Shown: piece by piece, positions 8,458-19,059 of the stretch
How the letters are laid out: each line of letters starts with the position of its first letter
How positions within the stretch are numbered: position 1 is the first letter of the stretch
Source of the DNA: Bin87 sp965220055
GTDB taxonomy: Bacteria > Chloroflexota > Dehalococcoidia > Lucifugimonadales > UBA3495
Direction of reading: 5' to 3'
NCBI GenBank assembly: GCA_965220055.1
Contig: CBDCPE010000004.1
Coordinates: forward strand, 3,534,001-3,598,000
DNA length: 64,000 bases
Notes under the pieces: model-generated
Database searches by the model: none
Seen by the model: the letters and a program-made list of their open reading frames with translations, nothing else
What the model was told of the DNA's origin: nothing
Position numbers and translations under genes: made by a program

Positions 8458-9891
8458 TCACGCTGCGGTGGACGCCGCGGCTGGGGGAAAGCCTGAGGTC
8501 CGGTCCTCACCATCGGGTATAGGCACCAGCTGGTAGCCCAGTTGGGCCGCCCGCCGTTTGGCAGCGCGCAAGGCTCTGTGTTGATACTGACTTTCGTAAT
8601 ATTCGGCGCCAGCATCCACGTACTCCTGGCCGTACCGCAGCATGGTGTAGATGAGCCTGGCCAGCTTGTGCGCCGTGGCGGTGATGGCCTTGGGCGCGCC
8701 CATCTGCGCTTTCTTCCGGCGTAGGAACGCGCCCAGGGCACTGTCGGAGCGGTGCAGCGCGTTGGCCGCCAGACGCAATGCCGCCGCGGCCCGATTGGCG
8801 CTGGGCTTGGTCTTTGAGCTCATGACCCTGCCGCCGGTGATACGGTTGTCGGGGCTCAGTCCCAGCCAGGATGCGAAGTGCTTGGCGCTCGGCCATTTCG
8901 TCATGTCCGTGCCAATCTCGCTAACCACCTTCAACGCCGTGAAGCCGTCGATGCCGTCGATCCGGGTCAGATCCACTCCCGTCATCCGAAACAGGTGCGT
9001 TCGAATGTCGAAGCGGGGTGCGTTCCCCTGGCCGCGCTTTTTGCCATCGGGAGCCGAAGACTCGCCATCGCTGCGGTCCTCGAACCGTTCCAGCTGGGCT
9101 TCAATCTCCCAGTCGCACTCGGCAATCTTCTCGTGATAGAACCGGTACAGTTCCAGGGCCTGGGTCAGCTCGAAGATGTGCTCCTCCCGCCAGTGCCCCT
9201 GCAACGACTTGGCAATCGTGGCTTCGTCTGCTTTCATGCCAGGACGACGAAACTGCGCCAGCTTTCGGGGGTCCCGTTCGCCGTCCACGATGGCCTCGAT
9301 AATGTCCATGCCGGTCCTGCCAGTGATGTTGCTGATGACGTGCTGGAGCTTCACGTTCATCTGGGTCAGCGCCTTCTGCATATGCTGGATATGATGGGAC
9401 GCATACTGCACCAGCATGGCCCGCTGCCGCAGGTAGCTGCGCAGACGCCGGATCTCCGCCTCCGGCCGAAAGGCTCCCGACAGCAGGCCGTAGGTGTGCA
9501 GCTGCTGCAGCCACTGGCAGTCCAGCACGTCGGTCTTGCGGCCGGACACGTTCTTGATGCGCCGCGGGTCCACCAGCATCACCTGGAACCCGCGCTCTTC
9601 GAGCACCCCGAACAGCGGTATCCAGTACACGCCGGTGGACTCCATGACCACGGTCTCCACGCCACACTCCGCAAGCCAGTCCGCCAGGCGATACAGGTCC
9701 GCCGTAAAGCCGGAGAACTCTCGCACCGGCGGCTCTACGCGGTCCGCAGGCACCGCCACGAAATGGCTGGTGGCGCCCACGTCAATGCCCCCAGCGTTCA
9801 GGTTCAACTGGGACAGCTCCGCTGGCAGACGCTGCCGCTCCCTTGCGGTCTTTCCCACCGGTTTCGCGCTCCTCTGGCGTGTAGTCATCAT
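8458..9891 (-). CDS. IS110-family transposase (DEDD type)
   Basis: A 477-residue, apparently intact IS110 transposase. The N-terminal RuvC-like DEDD domain begins GIDVGATSHFVAVP and contains VVMESTGVYWIPLF, VMLVDPRRIKNVSGRKTD (Asp-rich) and DCQWLQQL. The C-terminal transposase_20 domain contains LTRIDGIDGFTALKVVSEIG and FASWLGLSPDNRITGGRV, with the catalytic serine region in SSKTKPSANRAAAALR. IS110 elements have no clear inverted repeats and carry a structured noncoding (bridge) RNA region beside the gene; about 300 nt of non-coding DNA follow on each side, but exact ends cannot be set by eye. I chose the MMTTRQ start; an in-frame ATG at 9921 is also possible. Confidence 0.9.
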   Translation of the reverse strand: MMTTRQRSAKPVGKTARERQRLPAELSQLNLNAGGIDVGATSHFVAVPADRVEPPVREFSGFTADLYRLADWLAECGVETVVMESTGVYWIPLFGVLEERGFQVMLVDPRRIKNVSGRKTDVLDCQWLQQLHTYGLLSGAFRPEAEIRRLRSYLRQRAMLVQYASHHIQHMQKALTQMNVKLQHVISNITGRTGMDIIEAIVDGERDPRKLAQFRRPGMKADEATIAKSLQGHWREEHIFELTQALELYRFYHEKIAECDWEIEAQLERFEDRSDGESSAPDGKKRGQGNAPRFDIRTHLFRMTGVDLTRIDGIDGFTALKVVSEIGTDMTKWPSAKHFASWLGLSPDNRITGGRVMSSKTKPSANRAAAALRLAANALHRSDSALGAFLRRKKAQMGAPKAITATAHKLARLIYTMLRYGQEYVDAGAEYYESQYQHRALRAAKRRAAQLGYQLVPIPDGEDRTSGFPPAAASTAA

Positions 9892-10244
9892 ATCCCCTCT
9901 ACCATTACAGCGTAGGCGCATCGCCGGAGGAAGTCACTGACAACGTACGCTCTCCCCAACGGGATCGCCCCGAATTGGGGGCGTCACCAATGATGCCGCC
10001 GTAAGACTCCCGGACCATGCTTTGCGCCGGGCAACAAGCGCCAATGTCCTCTCGGTCTTGGTCCGGACGACACGCCTCGTCATGAGATTACACGCCCGCC
10101 TCGGTCTCGTCAGTTAGTCTCCTCTGCACGGCCCGCAACGCGGACATAGTGATGCTTTGCGCAATTCAAGCGGCGTAAGCCAACGAATCTATCAGTCGAT
10201 GGTACAAAGCGACCGGGACTTTCCGTATATCGGGGTCAGCGGCT

Positions 10245-11695
10245 CGACTTTGTACAAAAGCTAGCAGAATTATAAGAACAGGGTAAGCTCGACCAAATCA
10301 CTACAAGAGGTCGAGCATGCCTACCCTGCCCGCAGTCATAGTAACCCTGCTGCTGCCCTTTGAGCACCTGTTTGACCCCAGGACCTGGCGCAAGGCTCAA
10401 CTCCTGGCGGTAGGAGCGATCCTGTCTCCCGGCAAGCGCACCGTGTCCTCCGCCCTCAACATCCTGGGGATTGGGCAGCACGGCGACTTCGCCATCTATC
10501 ACCACGTGCTCAACCGCGCCCAGTGGTCGCCACTGCGACTGAGCCGGGTGCTGTTGCTGCTGGTGGCCGGGCGCCTTGGTTCGTCCACCGAGCCGTTGGT
10601 GTTCGGCATTGACGAGACGGTGGAACGACGCTGGGGCCGGAAGATTGCGGCCAAGGGGCGGTACCGGGATCCCGTACGCTCCACCGACGACCAGGTGGTG
10701 ATGACTCCCGGACTGCAATGGGTGAGCCTGATGTTGCTGACGCGTATCGGATGGGCGGGTCGACACTGGGCGCTGCCGTTTTTGACCGCGCTGGTGGTGT
10801 CGGCCCGCTATGACCGACGCAAAGGCCGCCGGCACAAGACGGTCACCGACTACGCCCAGCAGATGCTGGTCTGCCGGCGCCGGTGGCTGCCGGACCGGGA
10901 CCTGGTGGTGGTGGCCGATGGCGGCTACGCCAAGCGGGAGTTCCTGCGGCATTGCCAGGGCATGTCGAAGCCCGTTGTCGTCGTCACCAAACTGCGCAAG
11001 GATGCGTCCCTGCACCAGCCCGCGCCAGCGCGGCGGCCCGGCCAGATCGGGCGGCCCCGGGTGGTCGGAGCGCGACTGCCCAATCCCACTGCGGTACTGG
11101 ACGATCCCGCTACCCAATGGACCCCCTACCGCGCCACCGGTTCCGACGGCAGTACCACCATGGTCGAGCTCGCTTCGGGCGTGGCGCTGTGGTACCACGG
11201 CGGGCCGCCGCGCCTTCCCATACGTTGGGTCGTCGTCAGATACCTGGCGGAGCGCCGCGGGCCCTATGCCTTGCTATGCACCGACGTCGCGGCGGAACCG
11301 CTGCGGATATTGCAGTGGTATCTGCTGCGGTGGCAGGTCGAGGTGACCTTTGAGGAGCTGCGGGCTCACCTGGGCATGGAAACCCAGCGCCAGTGGTCGG
11401 AACGAGCCATCGCGCGGACCACCCCCGCGCTCTTTGGCTTGTTCAGCGTGGTGACGCTGGCGGCGGATATCCTGATCGGTCAGCAGGGTGGCATGGCTCC
11501 GCGCACCACGGCATGGTATGACAAGACCAGCCCTTCCTTCGCCGACGCCATCGCCCTGGTCAGACGACACCTCTGGGTGCAGCAGGGTACTTTTATGCCG
11601 TCCGAGCGCGAGCACGAATCGATAAAAGTCCCGCGCCTCTTGTACCGCAGGATGCTCGACACGCTAGCCTATGCCGCTTGATTGTACAAAGCCGA
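10245..11695 (+). mobile_element. intact DDE-type IS (IS701/IS4-like) nested in a relative
   Basis: Bounded by CGACTTTGTACAA (10245-10257) and its inverted partner TTGTACAAAGCCG (11683-11695), with one intact transposase between. It sits inside the 3' part of the related element's gene, so it is the younger insertion. I could not identify a clear target duplication at the junctions. About 1.45 kb. Confidence 0.78.
10317..11681 (+). CDS. DDE transposase (IS701/IS4-like), intact
   Basis: A 454-residue transposase with DDE-fold signatures: GIDETVERRWGRKIAAKG (first Asp, about residue 99), LVVVADGGYAKREFL (second Asp, about residue 201) and YLLRWQVEVTFEELRAHLG (Glu, about residue 350). The YREK-like signature (RWQVEVTFEELR) is typical of the IS4/IS701 superfamily. 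The N-terminus (RTWRKAQLLAVGAILSPGKRTVSSALNILG) is the family's helix-turn-helix region. No frameshift or stop is seen, so the element may be active. Exact IS family is uncertain without a database comparison. Confidence 0.88.
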   Translation: MPTLPAVIVTLLLPFEHLFDPRTWRKAQLLAVGAILSPGKRTVSSALNILGIGQHGDFAIYHHVLNRAQWSPLRLSRVLLLLVAGRLGSSTEPLVFGIDETVERRWGRKIAAKGRYRDPVRSTDDQVVMTPGLQWVSLMLLTRIGWAGRHWALPFLTALVVSARYDRRKGRRHKTVTDYAQQMLVCRRRWLPDRDLVVVADGGYAKREFLRHCQGMSKPVVVVTKLRKDASLHQPAPARRPGQIGRPRVVGARLPNPTAVLDDPATQWTPYRATGSDGSTTMVELASGVALWYHGGPPRLPIRWVVVRYLAERRGPYALLCTDVAAEPLRILQWYLLRWQVEVTFEELRAHLGMETQRQWSERAIARTTPALFGLFSVVTLAADILIGQQGGMAPRTTAWYDKTSPSFADAIALVRRHLWVQQGTFMPSEREHESIKVPRLLYRRMLDTLAYAA

Positions 11696-12207
11696 GGGCG
11701 GGCCGCCGACAGTGAAAAACCCTCCGACGCCAGCCACAGTTGGCGTCGCACCAGAGCGATGGCATCCACGCAGGTCGGCGACGGCTTGGCGTACCACGCC
11801 GCTGTGCGATGGGTCGAGGGTCGTTGTTGCCGCAGCAGATGGGCCGCCAGGGTGGTCCAGGAGAAGCGCCCCATCAGGATTGGCGTAGTACGGGCAATGG
11901 CCAGATCCGACCGCTGGCGTGGGGTCTCCACGCCCAGGTGAGCCCGCACCTCCTGGAAGGTGACCTCCAGTTGCCAGCGCAGCACAAACCATTTCAAGGT
12001 CTGCGCCGGGTCCACGGCCAGGTCAGTGCACCGCAAAGCCGGTGTGGCGAATTCGCCCTGGGGGTCCCGAACCAAGACCCAGCGCCGGGGCACGGGTGGC
12101 TTGCCCGAGCGATACCAGACCGCCGTTTGCCAGGTGAGTTCCACCGTGCGGGTAGTGCCGTCGTACCAGGCTACCGACACCTCTACCCCTGACACGGTGG
12201 GCAAGTC

Positions 12208-12239
12208 CAGGAGTGCCTTCAGCCAGGAGTGCCTTCAGC
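12208..12239 (+). repeat. 16-bp perfect tandem duplication causing a frameshift
   Basis: CAGGAGTGCCTTCAGC occurs twice in direct tandem (12208-12223 and 12224-12239). Removing one copy restores the reading frame of the host transposase on the minus strand, so the duplication is the inactivating event. Confidence 0.9.
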
Positions 12240-13105
12240 GCGGGCAGCCGTCGGCCTTGCAACGGAGGCCGACCGTTCTGACCCGGCTGACGTGCTGGCG
12301 CCGGTTCATAAAGGGCGGCGTCCAGGCGCAAGCGCGCGATGAGAGTAACCGGCTGGGCCGACGATTGGCAGCAGTGGAGCAGGTCCAGGACGGCGTAGCC
12401 GCGGTCGCCCACCAGCACCAGGGGGCGCTGCGGCAGCCAGCGGCGCAGTTGCAGGATTATCTGCCGCGCCCAGTCGGTGAGCTTTTTGTGGCGGCGTCCG
12501 CGCTGCCGGTAGCAGCGTGCCGATGGCGCCAGCACCGTGAGAAAGGGCAAGGCCCAATAGCGTCCGGCCCAGGGGACCTGGCCCAGCCACATCAGGGAGA
12601 TCCAGCGCAGGCCGCTGGCCTTGACCAGGTGGCTCCGGCTGGAACGCACCGCATCGCGGTAGATGCCCAAGGATTTGATCTGAGGGCCGCGACGCCGCTC
12701 CAGGGTTTCGTCGATGCCGCAGATCAACGCACCATCGCCCTGATCCAGGTGCTGGAGCAGCCGCAACAGCAGGATGCGAGCCGCCGGGCGGGGCGACCAC
12801 ACCGCCCGATTGAGCACCACACTGCCCGATTGCACCTCATGGTAACGGGCATAGTCGCGCTGGTCGCTGCGGCCCATGACGCGCCGCGCCGCCGCCACGG
12901 TGCGCTGGCCCGGGGTCAGGATCGCGCCCACCAGCAGCACCTGGGCTTTCCGCCAGGTCGGGCTGTGAAACAGCGTGGCGAAGGGATGGAGCAGGGATAC
13001 AATGGCATCGGGCAGGGTGAGCATGGCTGGGCCTTCCGTGGCAAGTGTGGTCTGGCCAGATTACCCTGTCTTTATACTTTTGCTAAATTATGCGTAAAGT
13101 CCAGC

Positions 13106-13134
13106 TTGACCGCCCGGTCCCGCCATGATATTCT
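13106..13134 (+). promoter_or_regulatory. promoter for the thiamine locus
   Basis: TTGACC (13106-13111), 17-bp spacer, TATTCT (13129-13134), just upstream of the TPP riboswitch. The -35 box lies 5 nt beyond the end of the neighbouring IS, so the insertion stops just outside the promoter. Confidence 0.55.
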
Positions 13135-13157
13135 CGCGTCACAAATCCGAATAGATT

Positions 13158-13256
13158 TCTGGCGGGAGCTTGGTTATGCCAGGCTGAGAGGGCGGCCGAA
13201 AAAGCCGCCGACCGTTGCACCTGATCCGGGTAATGCCGGCGTAGGAAGTTCGAATC
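13158..13256 (+). ncRNA. TPP riboswitch (THI element)
   Basis: The conserved thi-box parts are present in order: GGGAGC (13165-13170), GGCTGAGAG (13182-13190), a G/C-rich variable P3 arm, then ACCTGATCCGGGTAATGCCG and GCGTAGGAAG. This is the standard TPP aptamer. It precedes a transporter (now broken) and thiC, and is followed by a terminator hairpin, so control by transcription attenuation is expected. TCTGGCGG (13158-13165) can also pair with CCGCCAGA (13269-13276), the 5' arm of the terminator, which offers an antiterminator. Confidence 0.93.
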
Positions 13257-13268
13257 GCAATTCGTTTA

Positions 13269-13298
13269 CCGCCAGAGTTTAGAACCCTGGCGGTTTTT
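13269..13298 (+). terminator. riboswitch expression-platform terminator
   Basis: CCGCCAG (13269-13275) pairs with CTGGCGG (13287-13293), followed by TTTTT (13294-13298). The 5' arm can alternatively pair with TCTGGCGG at the start of the aptamer, so the hairpin is a plausible ligand-dependent terminator. Confidence 0.8.
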
Positions 13299-13352
13299 CG
13301 TTTTCCTGTCACCGCCGTGGTTCAGTCGTTCGAATCAATCGGGAGGTCCGTC

Positions 13353-14853
13353 ATGCTGGATGCCACCCTGGGGATCGTAACGCTTGTTATAGCGTGCGCC
13401 GTGTTCCTCGTGCTCGGCCTGACGTATGCCTGGCGACGAAGGCGGCAGAGCGTAGAGGATTACACCACCTCCCGCAACCACGCCCCGGTTAACGTCGGTA
13501 TCGCCACCCTGGTCGCCTCCATGTTCGGCACTTGGGTGCTCCTCAGTCCCGGCGAGTCCGGGAGCAAACTTCGGCATCATTTCCCTGGTCGGTTACGCCC
13601 TGGGCATGGCCGGAATACCGGTCATGTTCATGTTCGTCGGCCCCCGCATCCGCCAGTTGATGCCGAACGGCCACTCCGTCACCGAGTACGTCCGACATCG
13701 CTTCGGCATGATTCCCTTCGTAGGCATCTTCGTGGTCATCATCTTCGTAATCGGGATCTTCATCACCGCGGAGATGACCGCCATCACCGCAGCAGTGAGC
13801 ATCCTCACCGGTTCGCCGGCCTGGGCTACCGCCGTTGCCGTCGGCGTGGTGGTGATTGCCTACACTGCCTACGGCGGGCTGCGAGTATCCATCTTCACCG
13901 ACCGCATCCAGTTCTGGATCCTGATACCCGTTCTGCTCCTCCTGGTTATCGTCGCCGCCGTCCTGGTGGGAGGCTCCGGAGCCTGGGGCGAGGCCAAACA
14001 GGCCGGCCTCCTGTCCGTCACCACGCCGGGCAGCTACTCCTTCGCCATCGTACTGGTCATCGGCATCGTGGCATCGAACGCCTTCCACCCCGGCATGTGG
14101 CAGCGCGTATACACCGTGGAGAGCTAGGCCGCCCTCAACCGCAGCCTCTGGGGCGCGGCGGCCATCGCCATACCGTTGACCTTCCTGCTGGGAATGGCCG
14201 GCATCGCCGCCGTGGGCAACGGGTCAGTCGGTCCTTTCCAGTACCCGGAGGTCGCTGCGGCCCTATTCACCCTGGCCGCTGACGTGTTCCCGCTGTGGAT
14301 GCACTTCCTGCTCCTAATCTGCGCCCTCATGCTCGCCATGAGCACTCTGGACACCCTCATGAATGGACTGGCCAGCGGCATGGCCGCCGACCTGGCCGGG
14401 GTTGGACTGGAACGAGGCATGCTTATGGGCCTGGCCCGCGCCGTTACCGTGGTCGTCGCCATACCGGCCATCATCGTCGCCTCCCAGGGTCACAGCGTCC
14501 TCTACGTCTTCCTCATCGCCGACCTGCTCGGCGCGGCGATCGCGGTTCCCATGCTGGCGGGCCTGTACTCCAGCCGGATGCCCGGCTGGGGAGTGTTGCT
14601 GGCCGGAGCAGTCGGTATAGTCATTGGCGCCCTGTTCTATCCCAAGCCGGACCTGCTGTCCCCGTGGGCGCTCACCGCGCCTCCTGGTGGGCAGATGTTC
14701 TGGGCCTTCGCCTCGGCCCTGGTCGTTTCGTCCGTCATCTCGGCGGTGGTGGTCCTGGGCCAGCGCCTCGTGGCACCCGACAACGAGTACGACTTCGCCA
14801 TCCTGAACTCAGATGTCCAACTTATCGACGAACCCGCTCCGGCGGACGACTAA
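13353..14853 (+). pseudogene. SSS-family Na+/solute symporter, frameshift plus amber stop
   Basis: A sodium:solute symporter of about 500 codons under a TPP riboswitch, so probably a thiamine or pyrimidine-precursor transporter. The start MLDATLGIVTLVIACAVFLV at 13353 has GGGAGG 7 nt upstream. Membrane helices continue throughout (for example VGIFVVIIFVIGIFITAEMT, YSFAIVLVIGIVASNAF, MHFLLLICALMLAMSTLDTL). Two lesions break it: one extra G in a GGG run at 13560-13562, after SPGESG, and an in-frame TAG at 14125-14127 (TVES*AALNRSLWG). The rest of each frame is well preserved, so inactivation is recent or one lesion is a sequencing or assembly error. Two independent lesions favour a true pseudogene. 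Confidence 0.78.
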
Positions 14854-14874
14854 TCCCAACCACAGCATCCGCAT

Positions 14875-14897
14875 GGCGAACAATCATTCGCCCCTAC
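14875..14897. repeat. half-copy of the dispersed palindromic repeat
   Basis: GGCGAA-CAAT-CATTCGCCCCTAC matches the right half of the 28-bp palindrome found intact at 17975-18002. It lies in the gap between the transporter remnant and thiC. Confidence 0.6.
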
Positions 14898-14939
14898 ATC
14901 GTTCCAAAACCCCAATCACTCGGCAGGAGGAACCACAGC

Positions 14940-16820
<1,881 letters not shown>

Positions 16821-16847
16821 CGGCGACCACGACTTGTCCAAAAAAAC

Positions 16848-16875
16848 GTAGGGGCGGATGATCATTCGCCCCTAC
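16848..16875. repeat. 28-bp dispersed palindrome (one mismatch)
   Basis: Nearly perfect inverted repeat (GTAGGGGCGGATGA/TCATTCGCCCCTAC) just after thiC, preceded by a run of six A. Copies occur at 17975-18002 and, as a half, 14875-14897. All are intergenic. Could serve as a bidirectional terminator or be a REP/MITE-like unit. Confidence 0.8.
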
Positions 16876-16899
16876 TGGTGGCTGGGTGTCACTCGTCAA

Positions 16900-17946
16900 T
16901 TACTTGAACACGGCCAGGCACTTCGTCGAATTGAATATGTACGTCTCGTACCAGTCGACAACATCCGCCCGGTAACCGAGTTCATCCACCGCTCCAACCA
17001 GGCAGGCCCAGTTCAGCAGTTCCTGCTGGCCCGCGTCCTCGATCTGCGCTGTGGAGATGCCGGCCCATGCCTGGTAGTCTCCCGACTTCATCTCCTCGAA
17101 CCGTGCACGGTCGGATTCGATGTCGGGGTAGAGCCACCAGTTCTTCTCGGTCAGAAAGGCGTGGGACCATGACGACGACGCGATCAGCGCCACTCGCCAC
17201 GGCGATTCCTTCAGCGCCTGCGCGGCCGCGGCTCCAATTTGCATGCACCGCTTTGGCGAAGGCCCGGGCGGGTCCGGGTCCGGCGAGCGTTCCTCGCTGC
17301 CACCCTGGTTGCGGATCACCCGGCTACCGTAGCAGTTCACCAGCATGGGCACCACTGGGTAGTCAAAGCCCTTACGGTCGTAGTCCAGGTACAGGATCGT
17401 GTTCAGGATGGCGTGGCCCAGCCCCGGCTCGTGCAGCGGCTGGTACGCGTACGACATGTCCACCCCCCGGTCGATCATGCCGGACACCAGCGCCCGCGCG
17501 CCCTCCTTGTGTCCCTGGAACTTGAAGACCGTGTCCGCGGTCTCGTCCCAAACGTTCCTCCGCGTGGACCCATCGCCGCTGGCGAAGGGCTGGCAGTGGA
17601 AATCGTCGTACGCCAGCACGCAGAACGGGGGAATGATGTCCTCTTTGAAGTTCTCGTATTGGTCATCGCCCCAGATCACCACGAAGTCGGGGTTGAACGC
17701 GTCCAGTTCCTGCCGCAGTTCGCGGAAACCAGCTACCATGCGCTCCCGCAGCCGAACCGCAGACGCGTATCCTTCGTCTTCCCCGAATTCCACCCGCATC
17801 GGCTCCGGCCAGTTCAGCGGGTTTTTCATCTCGGCGGGGATACGGTCATTCGTCCGCAGCGTTCGCTTCAGCGACGATTCGCCGTCCTCGTCAGGCCTGA
17901 TGAACGAAGGCGAATGAGTTAGTCCCAGACCCAGTATTTCCGCCAT
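16900..17946 (-). CDS. class III extradiol dioxygenase (LigB-type), copy 1
   Basis: A 348-residue protein of the LigB/class III extradiol ring-cleavage dioxygenase family, which opens catechol-type rings with non-haem Fe(II). It starts MAEILGLGLTHSPSFI, with a His in the usual N-terminal iron-ligand position; WGDDQYENFKEDIIPPFCVLAYDD follows near residue 105, and ALIASSSWSHAFL carries a late conserved His. I prefer this start because the paralogue begins at the same point. A close paralogue lies 78 nt further right on the same strand, separated by a palindromic repeat. Substrate is unknown; a lignin- or catechol-type aromatic is inferred from family. Confidence 0.82.
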   Translation of the reverse strand: MAEILGLGLTHSPSFIRPDEDGESSLKRTLRTNDRIPAEMKNPLNWPEPMRVEFGEDEGYASAVRLRERMVAGFRELRQELDAFNPDFVVIWGDDQYENFKEDIIPPFCVLAYDDFHCQPFASGDGSTRRNVWDETADTVFKFQGHKEGARALVSGMIDRGVDMSYAYQPLHEPGLGHAILNTILYLDYDRKGFDYPVVPMLVNCYGSRVIRNQGGSEERSPDPDPPGPSPKRCMQIGAAAAQALKESPWRVALIASSSWSHAFLTEKNWWLYPDIESDRARFEEMKSGDYQAWAGISTAQIEDAGQQELLNWACLVGAVDELGYRADVVDWYETYIFNSTKCLAVFK

Positions 17947-17974
17947 GATTACCCTCCTCGCTCCCAATATTTTT

Positions 17975-18002
17975 GTAGGGGCGAATGATCATTCGCCCCT
18001 AC
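17975..18002. repeat. 28-bp perfect palindrome between dioxygenase paralogues
   Basis: GTAGGGGCGAATGA directly followed by its exact reverse complement. It lies between the two LigB-type genes and is the intact form of the repeat seen at 16848 and 14875. Confidence 0.9.
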
Positions 18003-18024
18003 CGCTGCAGCACAAGCTTGCCGT

Positions 18025-19059
18025 CTACTTAAAGATCGCCAGGCACTTGTTGGAGTTGAAAACGTAGGTTTCGACGTAGTCCAGTATCTCCGGCTTGTAA
18101 TCCAGCGTGTCCATCGCGCCGGCCAGGCACATCCAGTTCAGCATCTCCTGCTGGCCAGCGTCCTCGACCTGATCGGTGGATATGCGTGCCCATGCCTGGT
18201 AGTCACCAGCCTTGAGCTCTTCGAACCGCGCCCGGTCAGACTCAATGTCGGGCCACAGCCAGTGGTTCTTTTCCACCAGGAAAGCGTGGGACCATGACGA
18301 CGACGCGATCAGCGCGACCCGATACGGAGAGTCCTTCAAGGTTTCCGCAGCGGCCGCGCCAACCTGCAGGCACCGCTTCGGCGAAGGGCCGGGCGGGTCC
18401 GGATCCGGCGAATACTCGACGCTGCCGCCCTTGTTGCGGATCACCCGGCTGCCGTAGCAGTTGACCAGCATCGGAACCACGGGATAATCAAACCCCTTCC
18501 TGTCATAGTCCAGGTACAGCAGCGTGTTCAGGATGGCGTGACCCAGGCCCGGCTCATGCAGGGGCTGGTAGGCGTAGGCCATGTCCACGCCCCGGTCGAT
18601 CATGCCCGAAACCAGCGCCCGCGCGCCCTCCTTGTGTCCTTGGTATTTGAACGTTGTGTCCTTAGGCTCATCCCACGCGTTGCGCTGCCGATGGGCAAAA
18701 GGCTGAGCCTCGAAGTCGTCGTAGGCCAGCACGCAGAACGGCGGGATGATGTCCTCTTTGAAATTCTCGTACTGGTCATCTCCCCAGATCACCACGAAGT
18801 CAGGATTGAACGCGTCCAGCTCCTCGCGGATGCGCCGGAAGCCGGCCACCAGCCGCGCCCGGTGCTCCAACGACGAGGCGTAACCCTCGTCCTCGCCGTA
18901 CTCGACCCGCATGGGCTCGGGCCAGCTACTCGGGTTCTTCATCTCCTCGGGGATCCGTTTGTTCCCGCGCAGCGTCCGCTTGAGCGGGATCGCCTTGTCT
19001 TCATCGGGAGATATCAGGGGTGGATAGTGTGTCAGGCCAAGGCCCAGGATCTCTGCCAT
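18025..19059 (-). CDS. class III extradiol dioxygenase (LigB-type), copy 2
   Basis: A 344-residue paralogue of the neighbouring gene, colinear throughout: MAEILGLGLTHYPPLI, WGDDQYENFKEDIIPPFC, GHKEGARALVSGMIDRGVDM, DYDRKGFDYPVVPMLVNCYG, ALIASSSWSHAFL and the C-terminal FNSNKCLAIFK. An in-frame ATG at 19188 would add 43 residues with no counterpart in the paralogue, and GAAGGTGACGAA precedes the chosen ATG. The two genes look like a tandem duplication that has diverged. They may form a heteromeric enzyme or act on different substrates; sequence alone does not decide. Confidence 0.82.
   Translation of the reverse strand: MAEILGLGLTHYPPLISPDEDKAIPLKRTLRGNKRIPEEMKNPSSWPEPMRVEYGEDEGYASSLEHRARLVAGFRRIREELDAFNPDFVVIWGDDQYENFKEDIIPPFCVLAYDDFEAQPFAHRQRNAWDEPKDTTFKYQGHKEGARALVSGMIDRGVDMAYAYQPLHEPGLGHAILNTLLYLDYDRKGFDYPVVPMLVNCYGSRVIRNKGGSVEYSPDPDPPGPSPKRCLQVGAAAAETLKDSPYRVALIASSSWSHAFLVEKNHWLWPDIESDRARFEELKAGDYQAWARISTDQVEDAGQQEMLNWMCLAGAMDTLDYKPEILDYVETYVFNSNKCLAIFK

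Larger units (their letters stand above)
10166..13024 (-). pseudogene. disrupted DDE transposase (IS701/IS4-like), host copy
   Basis: N-terminal part 13024-about 12210 (MLTLPDAIVSLLHPF ... GIDETLERRRGPQIKSLGIYRD, VLVGDRGYAVLDLL with a DDE Asp), then a frameshift caused by a perfect 16-bp tandem duplication, then the C-terminal half (VLRWQLEVTFQEVRAHLG with the DDE Glu) to about 11700. The sequence is interrupted there by another IS (10245-11695) and finishes at 10244-10166. Three lesions make it non-functional. It is clearly related to, but distinct from, the inserted copy. Confidence 0.85.
10152..13101 (-). mobile_element. DDE-type IS (IS701/IS4-like) interrupted by a related IS
   Basis: An element whose ends are GCTTTGCGCAA (10153-10163) and the reverse complement of TTATGCGTAAAGTC (13088-13101), an imperfect inverted repeat. 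Its transposase gene runs on the minus strand from 13024 and resumes on the far side of a second element: from 10244 down to TGA at 10166 the sequence encodes PDIRKVPVALYHRLIDSLAYAA, which is colinear with the C-terminus of the inserted element's transposase (VPRLLYRRMLDTLAYAA). The host copy is therefore split at about codon 420 and also frameshifted by a 16-bp duplication at 12208-12239. Confidence 0.82.

Noticed and set aside
10236..11198. A 320-residue minus-strand ORF opposite the intact DDE transposase
   Set aside because: It is an antisense shadow in GC-rich DNA; its sequence is rich in Gly, Pro, His and Arg with no domain, and the plus-strand transposase fits its family fully.
13353..14853. 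TAG at 14125 as readthrough (pyrrolysine or suppressed amber)
   Set aside because: The same gene has an independent frameshift, many real genes here end in TAG, and nothing suggests a Pyl system.
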